This document shows positions 8,661 to 16,205 of a DNA stretch of 64,000 nt, in pieces (position 1 is the first letter of the stretch; each line of letters begins with the position of its first letter). The DNA is from an uncultured Verrucomicrobiota bacterium. Lineage in GTDB: Bacteria > Verrucomicrobiota > Verrucomicrobiia > Limisphaerales > UBA9464. The notes beneath the pieces are model-generated. The model searched no databases and was not told the DNA's origin. It saw nothing but the letters and a program-made list of their open reading frames with translations. The DNA lies in NCBI GenBank assembly GCA_903907995.1, contig CAIVQH010000041.1, positions 124,001 to 188,000 on the forward strand, in the 5' to 3' direction. Both the position numbers and the translations under genes were made by a program.

Positions 8661-8986
8661 AGTGGCCATCGGAAAGGCGTCCGCCTGCTACGACGCGGCT
8701 CGAACCTTGAACACCCCGGGAGGGCATGGCCCAAGCGCACGTGAATGAGGGAGGGTTTCGTCCAGTGCAAGGAGAGTGGCTGGCTGAGGCGCACGTGTAG
8801 GAGCGGATTCCCCGGTCAAAGCCCAAACCCGAGTGAAGAATTACCGGATACCACTTTCGGGCTTGAATTGGCCAAGGCACGGGGAGCGGACACGCCATTC
8901 CAACCACAGGCTGATTCGACATGAGCGCCGATTGCGCGGTAACGGAAAGTTCGAAAGCTCAAATGACGATAACCTTCCATAATAAT
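8661..8986. other. Non-coding spacer
   Basis: No gene is supported here. It holds the right copy of the 38-bp dispersed repeat (8800-8837), and two short GCGCACGTG-containing stretches near 8737 and 8790. A second hairpin, CCCAAACC/GGTTTGGG (8607-8629), lies just before this spacer within the last codons of the preceding pseudogene. Confidence 0.5.
8800..8837 (+). repeat. Dispersed 38-bp repeat, right copy
   Basis: Begins GGAGCGGATTCCC; direct-orientation match to 5726-5763 with 6 differences over 38 bp. See the left copy. Confidence 0.6.
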
Positions 8987-10258
8987 ATGAACTCACTACA
9001 ATATGGTGCGGCGGTCGGTGTTGGCCTTCTGGTGACTGCCTGGGCTCAGGCGGCGTCCCTCACCGGCCTCGGGTTCCTGCCCGGCGGCGATGCGAGTTGG
9101 GCCAGAGCGGTGTCGGCCGACGGTTCGGTGGTCGTGGGCGAGTCGGAGATTCCCACCTCCACCAACGCGGTGATGCAGGCCTTTCGCTGGACCGAGGGCG
9201 GGGGAATGGAAGGTCTCGGGATGTTGCCGGGTGGAAAGGACAGCGGGGCCAAGGCCGTTTCTAGCGACGGCGGGACGGTGGTCGGGTTTAGCAGCATCCT
9301 GGCGGGAGATCCACCCGCACTTACCGAGTGGTATGGTTTTCGCTGGACCCAAGCCGGGGGCATGTCACCGGTGGATTTCGGATTTCCCCGAGGGGTTTCG
9401 GGCGATGGCTCGGTCGTCGTCGGCGATCGCAGCTTTACGAACGAACCCAGCCAGGCATGTCGCTGGACGGCGGATGGCGCCATCGGTTTAGGCGTGTTGC
9501 ACGGCGGCGTTTCCAGCAGCGCCATGGGCGTCTCACACGACAGCCTGTCAGTCGTGGGCACTTCCTTCACGGATCTCACTCCCGGCGGCGAGCAGGCTTT
9601 TCTTTGGACGCCGGCCACCGGCATGGTCGGCCTGGCCGGTTTGCCCGGCAGCAGCTTCACCGAAGGAAACGGAATTTCCGCCGATGGCACCACTGTCGTG
9701 GGCGTCTGTGCCGGGCCTGATGTTAGCCAGGGTTTCCGATGGACTGCGAAGGAGGGGATGACCGGCTTGGGCACGCTGCCGGATGGCGGCAACACTGCCG
9801 CCCTGGCAGCTTCGGGCGATGGACGCATTGTGGTCGGCTTTGCGAACACACGTCTTCCCGCCGAGGCAATCGTTTGGGACATCACCCACGGAATCCGCAA
9901 TCTGCAAAGGCTGTTGATCGAACAGCACGCGGACCTGACCGGATGGCAGCTCGATACCGCGCTCGCCATCTCGTCGGATGGCCACACGATTGTCGGCTCC
10001 GGCTATCACAACGGCACCACTGAGGCTTGGGTCGCACGCGTCGGCGATCTTACCCGTCCCGAATTGTCCGTGGCCATCGGCGGCGGGGGCCTGAAGCTCT
10101 CGTGGCCAGGAACGGCCATCGTTTGCCAGCTTCAATCCTCGCCCACCCCTTCCGGTCCCTGGACCAATGTCAGCATCCCTCCCGTGGTGGCCGGGAACAG
10201 TCAAAGCGTCATCCTGCCCGCCGCCGACACTGCGGGCTTTTTCCATCTGCTTTTTTAG
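8987..10258 (+). CDS. Extracellular HAF-repeat protein
   Basis: About 423 residues from the chosen start. ATG 8987 is preferred because it opens a normal signal peptide (MNSLQYGAAVGVGLLVTAWA); in-frame ATGs at 8921 and 8963 add unlikely leaders. The body is six or so degenerate HAF repeats (about 45-50 residues each) with the pattern GLGMLPGGKDSGAKAVSSDG followed by VVVG and a later FRWT. These are thought to form a beta-propeller-like surface protein. The C-terminus (LSVAIGGGGLKLSWP onward) resembles the beta domain that closes many secreted Verrucomicrobia proteins. A paralogue lies at 28371-29732. Function is unknown. Confidence 0.85.
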   Translation: MNSLQYGAAVGVGLLVTAWAQAASLTGLGFLPGGDASWARAVSADGSVVVGESEIPTSTNAVMQAFRWTEGGGMEGLGMLPGGKDSGAKAVSSDGGTVVGFSSILAGDPPALTEWYGFRWTQAGGMSPVDFGFPRGVSGDGSVVVGDRSFTNEPSQACRWTADGAIGLGVLHGGVSSSAMGVSHDSLSVVGTSFTDLTPGGEQAFLWTPATGMVGLAGLPGSSFTEGNGISADGTTVVGVCAGPDVSQGFRWTAKEGMTGLGTLPDGGNTAALAASGDGRIVVGFANTRLPAEAIVWDITHGIRNLQRLLIEQHADLTGWQLDTALAISSDGHTIVGSGYHNGTTEAWVARVGDLTRPELSVAIGGGGLKLSWPGTAIVCQLQSSPTPSGPWTNVSIPPVVAGNSQSVILPAADTAGFFHLLF

Positions 10259-10285
10259 GCGCTGATCGCAGGCAAAGCAAAGAAG

Positions 10286-10350
10286 GGAAGGCGAGGGTGC
10301 GACGCCGTAAGCCTCGTCTTACGGCTCGCCTTCCGGTTTCGCTTCGCACC
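10286..10350 (+). promoter_or_regulatory. Structured leader with alternative pairings before mtnB
   Basis: In the 98-nt gap before mtnB, GCCGTAAG (10304-10311) pairs with CTTACGGC (10318-10325), nested inside GGAAGGCGA (10286-10294) with TCGCCTTCC (10326-10334). The 9-nt bulge contains GGTGCGA (10296-10302), which can instead pair with TCGCACC (10344-10350) just upstream of the ATG at 10357. It could be the terminator of the HAF gene or a regulatory leader. It matches no riboswitch class I can name. Confidence 0.45.
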
Positions 10351-10356
10351 AGGCTC

Positions 10357-11010
10357 ATGCCCGTCTTCATGGATAACTCCGCCGACATCCGGAACGGGCT
10401 GATTGAAACGGGCCGAGACTTTCACCGGCGCGGCTGGTCGCTGGGCACGAGCAGCAATTACAGCGTCGTGCTGGGCCGCGACCCGCTGCGGCTGCTCATC
10501 ACAGGCAGCGGCTTTGACAAAGGGCGGCTCACACCGGAACAGTTTGTCGTGGTGGATGACCGGGGCACCCGGCTCGATGCGGCGCATCCCAAACCCTCCG
10601 CCGAAACGCTCCTGCACACCCTGCTGGCCCGCACCGTCGGGGCCGGGGCCATTTTGCATACGCATTCCGTCTGGGGCACGCTCCTGTCCGAGGCCAATGT
10701 CGCACGTGGTTTCCTGGAAATCTCCGGCTACGAAATGCTCAAGGGCCTGGCCGGCATCACAACGCATGAGACGACCGTGGCGGTGGCCGTCGAGCCGAAC
10801 ACGCAGGACATTGCCGGCCTGGCGGATCAATTGGAACCCCGCCTCCGGGCTGGTGACCCCGCGTTGCGCCACGGCTTCCTGATGGCCGGCCACGGCCTCT
10901 ACACGTGGGGTGCCGACCTTCCCGAAGCCCGCCGCCATGTGGAGGTGCTGGAGTTTCTGTTCGAGGTCACCGGAAAGAAACTTTCGTTGCCGGCCAACCT
11001 GCGCCTATAA
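10357..11010 (+). CDS. mtnB: Methylthioribulose-1-phosphate dehydratase
   Basis: Class II aldolase-fold enzyme of the methionine salvage pathway, dehydrating 5-methylthioribulose-1-phosphate to the diketone intermediate. About 217 residues. Evidence is WSLGTSSNYSVVLGRDP near the N-terminus, the zinc-ligand pair in GAILHTHSVWGTLLSE, and the third His in FLMAGHGLYTWGADLPEARR. ATG 10357 gives the normal MtnB N-terminus; the open frame extends further upstream but into the structured leader. It is followed 10 bp later by mtnD and then mtnC, so the three act consecutively in one operon. Confidence 0.95.
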   Translation: MPVFMDNSADIRNGLIETGRDFHRRGWSLGTSSNYSVVLGRDPLRLLITGSGFDKGRLTPEQFVVVDDRGTRLDAAHPKPSAETLLHTLLARTVGAGAILHTHSVWGTLLSEANVARGFLEISGYEMLKGLAGITTHETTVAVAVEPNTQDIAGLADQLEPRLRAGDPALRHGFLMAGHGLYTWGADLPEARRHVEVLEFLFEVTGKKLSLPANLRL

Positions 11011-11020
11011 ATCCCCCGTC

Positions 11021-11611
11021 ATGGCACTGCTCCGCATTCCCGAGGAAAACCGGCTGCTCCGCACGCCGGAAGAGGTCCGCGACTATCTGGCGCCGTACGG
11101 CATCCACTACGAACAGTGGGTGGTCGAGGGCCGCGTCAAAGCGGATCCCACCGCCGAGGAAATTCTCACGGCCTATGCGCCCGAGGTCGAAGTGCTGAAG
11201 CAGCGCGGCGGCTACGTCACGGCCGACGTGATCGACGTCACTGCTGACATCCCCAACCTCCAGGCGATGCTCGACCGGTTCAACAAGGAGCACACGCACG
11301 CCGAGGACGAGGTGCGCTTCATTGTCCGTGGACACGGCATCTTCCACGTCCATCCGAAAGACGGCCCGGTGTTTGCCATCGAAGTGGAGGCCGGCGACCT
11401 CATCAACGTGCCCGCCGGCACGCAGCACTGGTTCGACCTCTGCGCCGACCGGAACATCCGCGCCATCCGCCTCTTCCGCGAAAAGGCGGGCTGGACCCCG
11501 CTCTACACCGGCAACAACATCGCCACGGGCTTCCAGCCCCTGTGCTTCGGGCCGAACTACCTGCCGGGAACCGCGGCGAAGCTGGAGACGCTGCCGGCGC
11601 TCTCGGCATGA
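11021..11611 (+). CDS. mtnD: Acireductone dioxygenase
   Basis: Cupin enzyme that oxidises the acireductone of methionine salvage. With Fe it yields the 2-keto precursor of methionine; with Ni it gives an off-pathway product. About 196 residues. The metal ligands are visible in EHTHAEDEVRFIVRGHGIFH (His-x-His-x3-Glu) with a fourth His in NVPAGTQHWFDL. ATG 11021 follows mtnB by 10 bp. Its TGA overlaps the ATG of mtnC (ATGA), implying tight coupling of the dioxygenase to the enzyme that makes its substrate. Confidence 0.96.
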   Translation: MALLRIPEENRLLRTPEEVRDYLAPYGIHYEQWVVEGRVKADPTAEEILTAYAPEVEVLKQRGGYVTADVIDVTADIPNLQAMLDRFNKEHTHAEDEVRFIVRGHGIFHVHPKDGPVFAIEVEAGDLINVPAGTQHWFDLCADRNIRAIRLFREKAGWTPLYTGNNIATGFQPLCFGPNYLPGTAAKLETLPALSA

Positions 11612-12348
11612 TCGAGTTTGCGGGCCGCCTCATCCTGCTCGATATCGAGGGCACCACCTCGAATCTGGCGTTTGTCCATGAGGTGCTTTTCCCCTACGCC
11701 CGGCAACGGGTGGCCGATTATCTGACGGCGCACCGTGGTTCCGGCCCCGTCCGCGACGCGCTGGAACAGGTCGCCCGCGACGCGGGTGCGGCGAACTTCG
11801 CTGCCTGGTGCCCGCATCCGGCCGATTCGGCGAAGGCCGTGGCCTGGGTGGTCGCCCAGGTCCATCGCCTGATGGATGCCGACGCAAAACAGACCGGGCT
11901 GAAGCAGCTGCAGGGGCTGATCTGGGAGGACGGCTATCGCGACGGCACTCTGCGGTCCCATGTCTTCCCCGAAGTGCCTTCGTGCCTCCGCGTTTGGAAG
12001 GCGGCGGGTCTGACTCTGAGCATCTATTCTTCGGGCAGCGTGGCCGCGCAGAAGCTTTTCTTCGCCCACACCGTGGCGGGTGATCTTACGCCGCTTTTCT
12101 CCGGCTACTACGACACGAAGGTCGGTGGCAAGCGGGAGCCGGCCAGCTATCGGGCCATCGCCGCCGAGGCGCAGCTGCCGCCGGAGGAAATTCTCTTTCT
12201 CAGCGATGTGCCGGAAGAGCTGAATGCTGCGCAGGCCGTGGGCTACGCAGTTGGTCTCGCGGAAAGACAGGGTAATCGGGCCGTCAGCGACCAGCGGCAC
12301 CCGCGCTTCCATTCGTTCGAGGAGATTACGGTGACACCGATACGGTGA
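11608..12348 (+). CDS. mtnC: Enolase-phosphatase (acireductone synthase)
   Basis: HAD-superfamily bifunctional enzyme that enolises and dephosphorylates diketo-methylthiopentyl-1-phosphate to acireductone. About 246 residues. HAD motif I is ILLDIEGTTSNLAFVHEVLF. Motif II lies in LSIYSSGSVAAQKLFF and motif III/IV around KVGGKREPASYRAIA and EEILFLSDVPEELNAA. The start overlaps mtnD. With mtnB, mtnD and mtnA it makes most of the salvage route from methylthioribose-1-phosphate; no MTA phosphorylase, MTA nucleosidase or final aminotransferase is present in the window. Confidence 0.96.
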   Translation: MIEFAGRLILLDIEGTTSNLAFVHEVLFPYARQRVADYLTAHRGSGPVRDALEQVARDAGAANFAAWCPHPADSAKAVAWVVAQVHRLMDADAKQTGLKQLQGLIWEDGYRDGTLRSHVFPEVPSCLRVWKAAGLTLSIYSSGSVAAQKLFFAHTVAGDLTPLFSGYYDTKVGGKREPASYRAIAAEAQLPPEEILFLSDVPEELNAAQAVGYAVGLAERQGNRAVSDQRHPRFHSFEEITVTPIR

Positions 12349-12379
12349 GGCCGGATGTCAGAAGTGTATGCTGGGCGCG

Positions 12380-12507
12380 CCAGCGTTCTGGAGTGTGGTG
12401 GGGCTCCGGCGCTTAGCACGCGCGGCTCCATCCAGACCGATGCACATTCTGGTTGCATGTGCCAACCTCAATAAGCGGTGCAGCAGCACCGCACTCCAGA
12501 ACGCTGG
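12380..12507. repeat. Nested-hairpin inverted-repeat element (GCGTTCTGGAGTGCGGTG type)
   Basis: Outer arms 12380-12400 and 12487-12507 match at 20 of 21 positions. The right arm carries an internal hairpin GCGGTGC-AGCA-GCACCGC; the corresponding left hairpin is degraded. The element fills the gap between the convergent mtnC and mtnA genes and could terminate both. Its arms resemble those of the element at 31480-31609, indicating one dispersed family. Confidence 0.8.
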
Positions 12508-12531
12508 AGGGCTCACCGAATTCCAAAGACA

Positions 12532-13632
12532 TCAGCGTGCGAACAGCCGCCGCAATCCGGCCGTGCTCGCCCGGCACACGCCGCGCTCCGTGATAAAGCC
12601 CGTGATGAGCCGGGCCGGGGTCACGTCAAAGGCGTCGTTCCGCGCCGGCGTGCCTTCCGGCGCGAGACGGACTTCCGTGGGGCGACCATTGCCCGCGAGG
12701 CCGGTGAGGTGGGTAAGTTCGCGGGCATTGCGCTGCTCGATGGGGATCTCCGCCAGACCATCGCGGAGGGTCCAATCGATGGTCGTGCCCGGAAATGCGA
12801 CGTAGAAAGGCACACGGTGCGCACGGGCGGCGAGCGCCTTGAGGTAGGTGCCGATCTTGTTCGCGGCGTCGCCTCTGGCCGTCACGCGGTCCGCGCCGAC
12901 GATGACGAGGTCCACCAAGCCGCGCTGGATAAGGTGGCCACACGAGCTGTCGGTCACCAGCGTGTGCGGCACGCCGCGCCCGCCGAGTTCCCAGGCCGTG
13001 AGCGCCGCCCCCTGATTACGCGGCCTTGTTTCGCTGACCCAGACGTGAATGGGCAGGCCCGCCGCGTGCGCAAGATACATCGGCGCGGTGGCCGTGCCCC
13101 AGTCGAGCGTGGCGATGCGCCCGGCGTTGCAATGGGTCATCACCTGGAGCGGTTCGCCGGATTTTTTGCGCGCGAGCAGGTCATGGAAAATTTTCAGTCC
13201 GTGTTCCCCGATGGCGCGATTCGTCGCGACATCCTCCTCCACGAGTTCGGCGGCGCGGGCATAGGCGGCGGACGTCCGCTTTTCCTTGGGCAACGGTTGG
13301 AGGAGAGATCGCATCTGGTCCAGCGCCCAGCGCAGGTTCACCGCCGTCGGCCGCGTGTGGATGAGCTGGTCATACGCGGCGGCGAGGGACGCGTCCGAAG
13401 CATCGCGGCGCATCGCGAGGGCAATGCCATAGGCCGCCGTCACACCGATGAGCGGCGCGCCGCGCACCTCCATGGTGACGATCGCCCGGGCCGCGTCGTC
13501 CACCGTCCGCAGACGGAGGGTCTTTACAACATGCGGCAGCCGTGTCTGGTCAAGGATCTGGACGGACCAGCCGTCCACGGCGAGCCAGAGCGGGCGTTGG
13601 ATGGGGGCGGATGATTTCGCTGCCGGTGGCAT
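12532..13632 (-). CDS. mtnA: Methylthioribose-1-phosphate isomerase
   Basis: Isomerises methylthioribose-1-phosphate to methylthioribulose-1-phosphate, the substrate of MtnB; related to eIF2B subunits. 366 residues, normal length. Evidence is MEVRGAPLIGVTAAYGIALA near residue 55, the catalytic Cys segment MTHCNAGRIATLDWGTA, and the catalytic Asp in VIVGADRVTARGDAANKIGT. The C-terminal FDVTPARLITGFITERGV is also typical. It is transcribed towards the mtnBDC operon with a hairpin element between the ends, so it must have its own promoter. Confidence 0.95.
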   Translation of the reverse strand: MPPAAKSSAPIQRPLWLAVDGWSVQILDQTRLPHVVKTLRLRTVDDAARAIVTMEVRGAPLIGVTAAYGIALAMRRDASDASLAAAYDQLIHTRPTAVNLRWALDQMRSLLQPLPKEKRTSAAYARAAELVEEDVATNRAIGEHGLKIFHDLLARKKSGEPLQVMTHCNAGRIATLDWGTATAPMYLAHAAGLPIHVWVSETRPRNQGAALTAWELGGRGVPHTLVTDSSCGHLIQRGLVDLVIVGADRVTARGDAANKIGTYLKALAARAHRVPFYVAFPGTTIDWTLRDGLAEIPIEQRNARELTHLTGLAGNGRPTEVRLAPEGTPARNDAFDVTPARLITGFITERGVCRASTAGLRRLFAR

Positions 13633-14539
13633 AGTGACGCGCCCGGATAGGGCGAGCCTTGCTCGGAAAATTCAAGGCTATTGCCGCGACAAACAAGAGT
13701 ACGGAGTGGCGAACCACCCAATCCCGATTCTCCTCGTCGCCCCGACGGCTGCGCCAACCCAAAGGGATTTCATCCCCCTGGCCGGCGTTTGCGTTGGCTT
13801 TGCCGCTGGCGCTTCTCATTGCCGTTGCCGCTATCGGGGATAGCCATGCCGGGCTCACCGGCCGGCATCGCGCAACGGGACTCAAGGTCCTGCCAGCGAT
13901 GGGAAGTGGCCCGCGGTTTGGCCGGTTCCGAACCCTGATCAAGCAACGGGCTGTCACCTTCGCTCCGACCACCCATGGGCGGCTGCCCGTCAGCGATGGT
14001 GTCATGGAGAGTGGCAGCCTGGGCGTCGAGTTGTTGACGCGGCGCGGCGCTTGCCTCGGCGGCGCTGGCGGTGCCCTGGGTCGGCTTCTGGCAGGCCGTG
14101 TCGATCTCGGTGACCTGCGGTTCGACGCGGCAGGCAAAGATGCGCAAAACTTTTTGAACGAGGTTCAGCACCGATTTAAGTTTCATGCCAGCAGCAGGGG
14201 TGAGGTTCGGAGCGCGAGGCCGCGATGGCCTCCGGCAGCCAAAGCCGCAGGCGAGCGCCCCCTTCCCCATTCCGTCGGGATGCGAGGCTTGGCGGAGGCG
14301 CTGTGGCGCTGTGGCGGTGGCGGTTTTGGCCCATAACAGGATCGATGGCGCATCCAAACAGTCGGAGCGCACGGTGCGTGCTGGATAAGAAGGCGGTTCG
14401 GATGAGGAACTGCTCTCACGTCATCGGCGGCTGCGGCGATTCCTTAATCCCAAATGCGATCCGGGCGTCAATCCGGGCACGGTTCGGTATTCCAGTCCGT
14501 TGACCAAATCGGCCGGCGGCCCCTAAACTGCCGCATCCC
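13633..14539. other. Poorly coding 0.9-kb region
   Basis: No recognisable protein is encoded. Several overlapping open frames exist on both strands, all Arg/Pro/Ala-rich in the way of non-coding GC-rich DNA. The best of them is listed separately (13770-14186, minus strand). No repeats or RNA genes were seen. Confidence 0.5.
13770..14186 (-). CDS. Doubtful hypothetical protein
   Basis: About 138 residues from ATG 14186. The first 35 residues (KLKSVLNLVQKVLRIFACRV) could form an amphipathic or membrane-associated helix. The rest is low-complexity, polar and Gln/Arg-rich, ending GNGNEKRQRQSQRKRRP. No family is recognised. It is kept only because it is the single frame in the region with protein-like composition at its start; it may not be a gene. 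Confidence 0.25.
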   Translation of the reverse strand: MKLKSVLNLVQKVLRIFACRVEPQVTEIDTACQKPTQGTASAAEASAAPRQQLDAQAATLHDTIADGQPPMGGRSEGDSPLLDQGSEPAKPRATSHRWQDLESRCAMPAGEPGMAIPDSGNGNEKRQRQSQRKRRPGG

Positions 14540-15565
14540 ATGAAAGTGTCCTTCCTGTTCTCCGCATGCCTCGCGGCGGCCTTCCTCGCCCACGCGCAGC
14601 AAACCTCGCCCACCCGAACGACCTACGGCTCAGTCGAGCGCCTTGCTCCCGAGTTGGATGCGCTGCTGGCACCCTCCGCCCAGATGGAAAAGCTGGCGGA
14701 AGGCATGCACTGGTCCGAAGGACCGACCTGGCTCAAGCGCGAGCGGGCCCTGGTCTTCTCCGACGTGCCGGAGAACAAGGTTTATCGCTGGTCCGACAAA
14801 GATGGGCTTTCACTGTATCTGTCGCCCAGCGGCCACACCGGCCATGGCGAAGGCTTTGCCGAGCCCGGCTCCAACGGCCTCATCATCGACCGGGCCGGGC
14901 GGCTGATCCTCTGCCAGGATGGTGACCGGCGCATCTCGCGGCTGGTGAAGCGCGACGGCGTCACCGGAACCTACGAGCCGCTGGTTACGCTCTTCGATGA
15001 CCGCCACTTCAACTCCCCGAACGACGTCGTCTTCGATCATGCCGGGAACCTTTACTTCACCGACCCACCGTACGGTCTGGCCGGACGTAACCAGAGCCCG
15101 CTGAAGGAGCTGATGTTCAACGGCGTCTATCTGCTCCGCCCCGGGGCCGCCGCCATTCTGCTCACCAGCAAGATGACCTTCCCCAACGGCATCGGCCTCT
15201 CACCCGACGAAAAGACCCTCTATGTCACGCAGTCCGATCCCGATGCCCCCGTCGTCATGGCCTATGACGTGAAAGCCGACGGCACCATCGACAATGGGCG
15301 GATCTTCTTCGATGCCCGGTCGCTCGTCCGGGCCGACCGCCCCGGCCTGCCCGATGGCATGAAGGTCGATAGCCACGGAAATCTCTGGTGTACCGGCCCC
15401 GGCGGAGTGCTGATCCTGAGCCCGGCCGGCAAGCACCTTGGCACGCTGCGGACGGGGCAGCCCACCGGCAACTGCGCCTGGGGCGACGACGGCTCGACGC
15501 TCTACATCACGTCCAACCACGATCTGGTGCGCATCCACACCCTCAGCAAAGGGCTGGGATTCTGA
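14540..15565 (+). CDS. SMP-30/gluconolactonase family secreted protein
   Basis: A 341-residue six-bladed beta-propeller of the SMP-30/gluconolactonase/LRE family with a signal peptide (MKVSFLFSACLAAAFLAHAQ). Family landmarks are the metal-binding Glu in LAEGMHWSEGPTWLKRER, SPNDVVFDHAGNLYFTDPPY with the Asn/Asp ligands, and GLPDGMKVDSHGNLWCTGPG. It probably hydrolyses a sugar lactone in the periplasm. It stands alone; the next features are tRNA genes on the same strand. Confidence 0.92.
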   Translation: MKVSFLFSACLAAAFLAHAQQTSPTRTTYGSVERLAPELDALLAPSAQMEKLAEGMHWSEGPTWLKRERALVFSDVPENKVYRWSDKDGLSLYLSPSGHTGHGEGFAEPGSNGLIIDRAGRLILCQDGDRRISRLVKRDGVTGTYEPLVTLFDDRHFNSPNDVVFDHAGNLYFTDPPYGLAGRNQSPLKELMFNGVYLLRPGAAAILLTSKMTFPNGIGLSPDEKTLYVTQSDPDAPVVMAYDVKADGTIDNGRIFFDARSLVRADRPGLPDGMKVDSHGNLWCTGPGGVLILSPAGKHLGTLRTGQPTGNCAWGDDGSTLYITSNHDLVRIHTLSKGLGF

Positions 15566-15627
15566 CGATTTCTGACCGCTAAGACTGACATCTGCCGGAG
15601 AAAGTGGCCCGGCAGGCAAAAAACTCT

Positions 15628-15656
15628 TTGCAAAGCCGGCGGGTGTTTCCCATCTT
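15628..15656 (+). promoter_or_regulatory. Probable sigma-70 promoter of the tRNA genes
   Basis: TTGCAA at 15628-15633 and CATCTT at 15651-15656 are separated by 17 nt and lie 18 nt upstream of tRNA-Pro. The -10 is a weak match. Confidence 0.45.
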
Positions 15657-15674
15657 CCGCCCCGGTTTAAGGTT

Positions 15675-15752
15675 CGGGGCGTAGCGTAGGCTGGCTAGCG
15701 CGCCTGGTTCGGGTCCAGGAGGTCGTGAGTTCAAATCTCACCGCCCCGACCA
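15675..15752 (+). tRNA. tRNA-Pro (anticodon CGG)
   Basis: A complete cloverleaf with encoded CCA. Acceptor CGGGGCG pairs with CGCCCCG. The anticodon stem CCTGG/CCAGG encloses the loop TTCGGGT (anticodon CGG). The T stem GTGAG/CTCAC encloses TTCAAAT. It is followed 35 bp later by tRNA-Leu. Confidence 0.95.
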
Positions 15753-15787
15753 TTTAAGCCCGCAGTGACGGAATTCACTTTGTTCAT

Positions 15788-15872
15788 GCGCACGTGGCGA
15801 AATTGGCAGACGCGCTACTTTGAGGTGGTAGTGCCGCAAGGCATGCAGGTTCAAGTCCTGCCGTGCGCACCA
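15788..15872 (+). tRNA. tRNA-Leu (anticodon GAG)
   Basis: A class II tRNA of 85 nt with encoded CCA. Acceptor GCGCACG pairs perfectly with CGTGCGC. The anticodon stem CTACT/GGTAG encloses TTGAGGT (anticodon GAG). There is a long variable arm (TGCCGCAAGGCAT) and the T arm GCAGG-TTCAAGT-CCTGC. Its last 22 bases recur exactly at 17852-17873, followed there by a terminator. Confidence 0.96.
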
Positions 15873-16205
15873 ACGAAAAATGACAGGGATCGCCCACAAA
15901 ATGTGGAGTCCCTCCGCATCCGTGAAGGGACCCTCTGCATCCCTCACACCGCAAAATTCCAGAATTTCTCCGTTTTGCGGATGGGGCAGAAAACGCCTGC
16001 GAGCGATCACTTGCAACTGACGCGGCCTTCGAACAAATTTTCCGCCATCAAATGCCGGTCGGGGCCATCCAAATGCGCAGCCAATGCCAGTGGAATTCTC
16101 CACGACAGCCCCCTCAATTTTTGTCACCGGCGGTTACGCCAGGACCCTTCAGAAATTTCCTGTGCATGTAAGCAGCTTTCTAATGTCTGCAGAAGAAACG
16201 GACTG
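15873..16205. other. Gene-free left part of the tRNA-Leu insertion
   Basis: No coding sequence or RNA gene was recognised in the 333 bp between the tRNA and the SGNH hydrolase start. An open frame continues upstream from the hydrolase gene through here, but it runs through the tRNA and is not protein-like. Confidence 0.5.
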
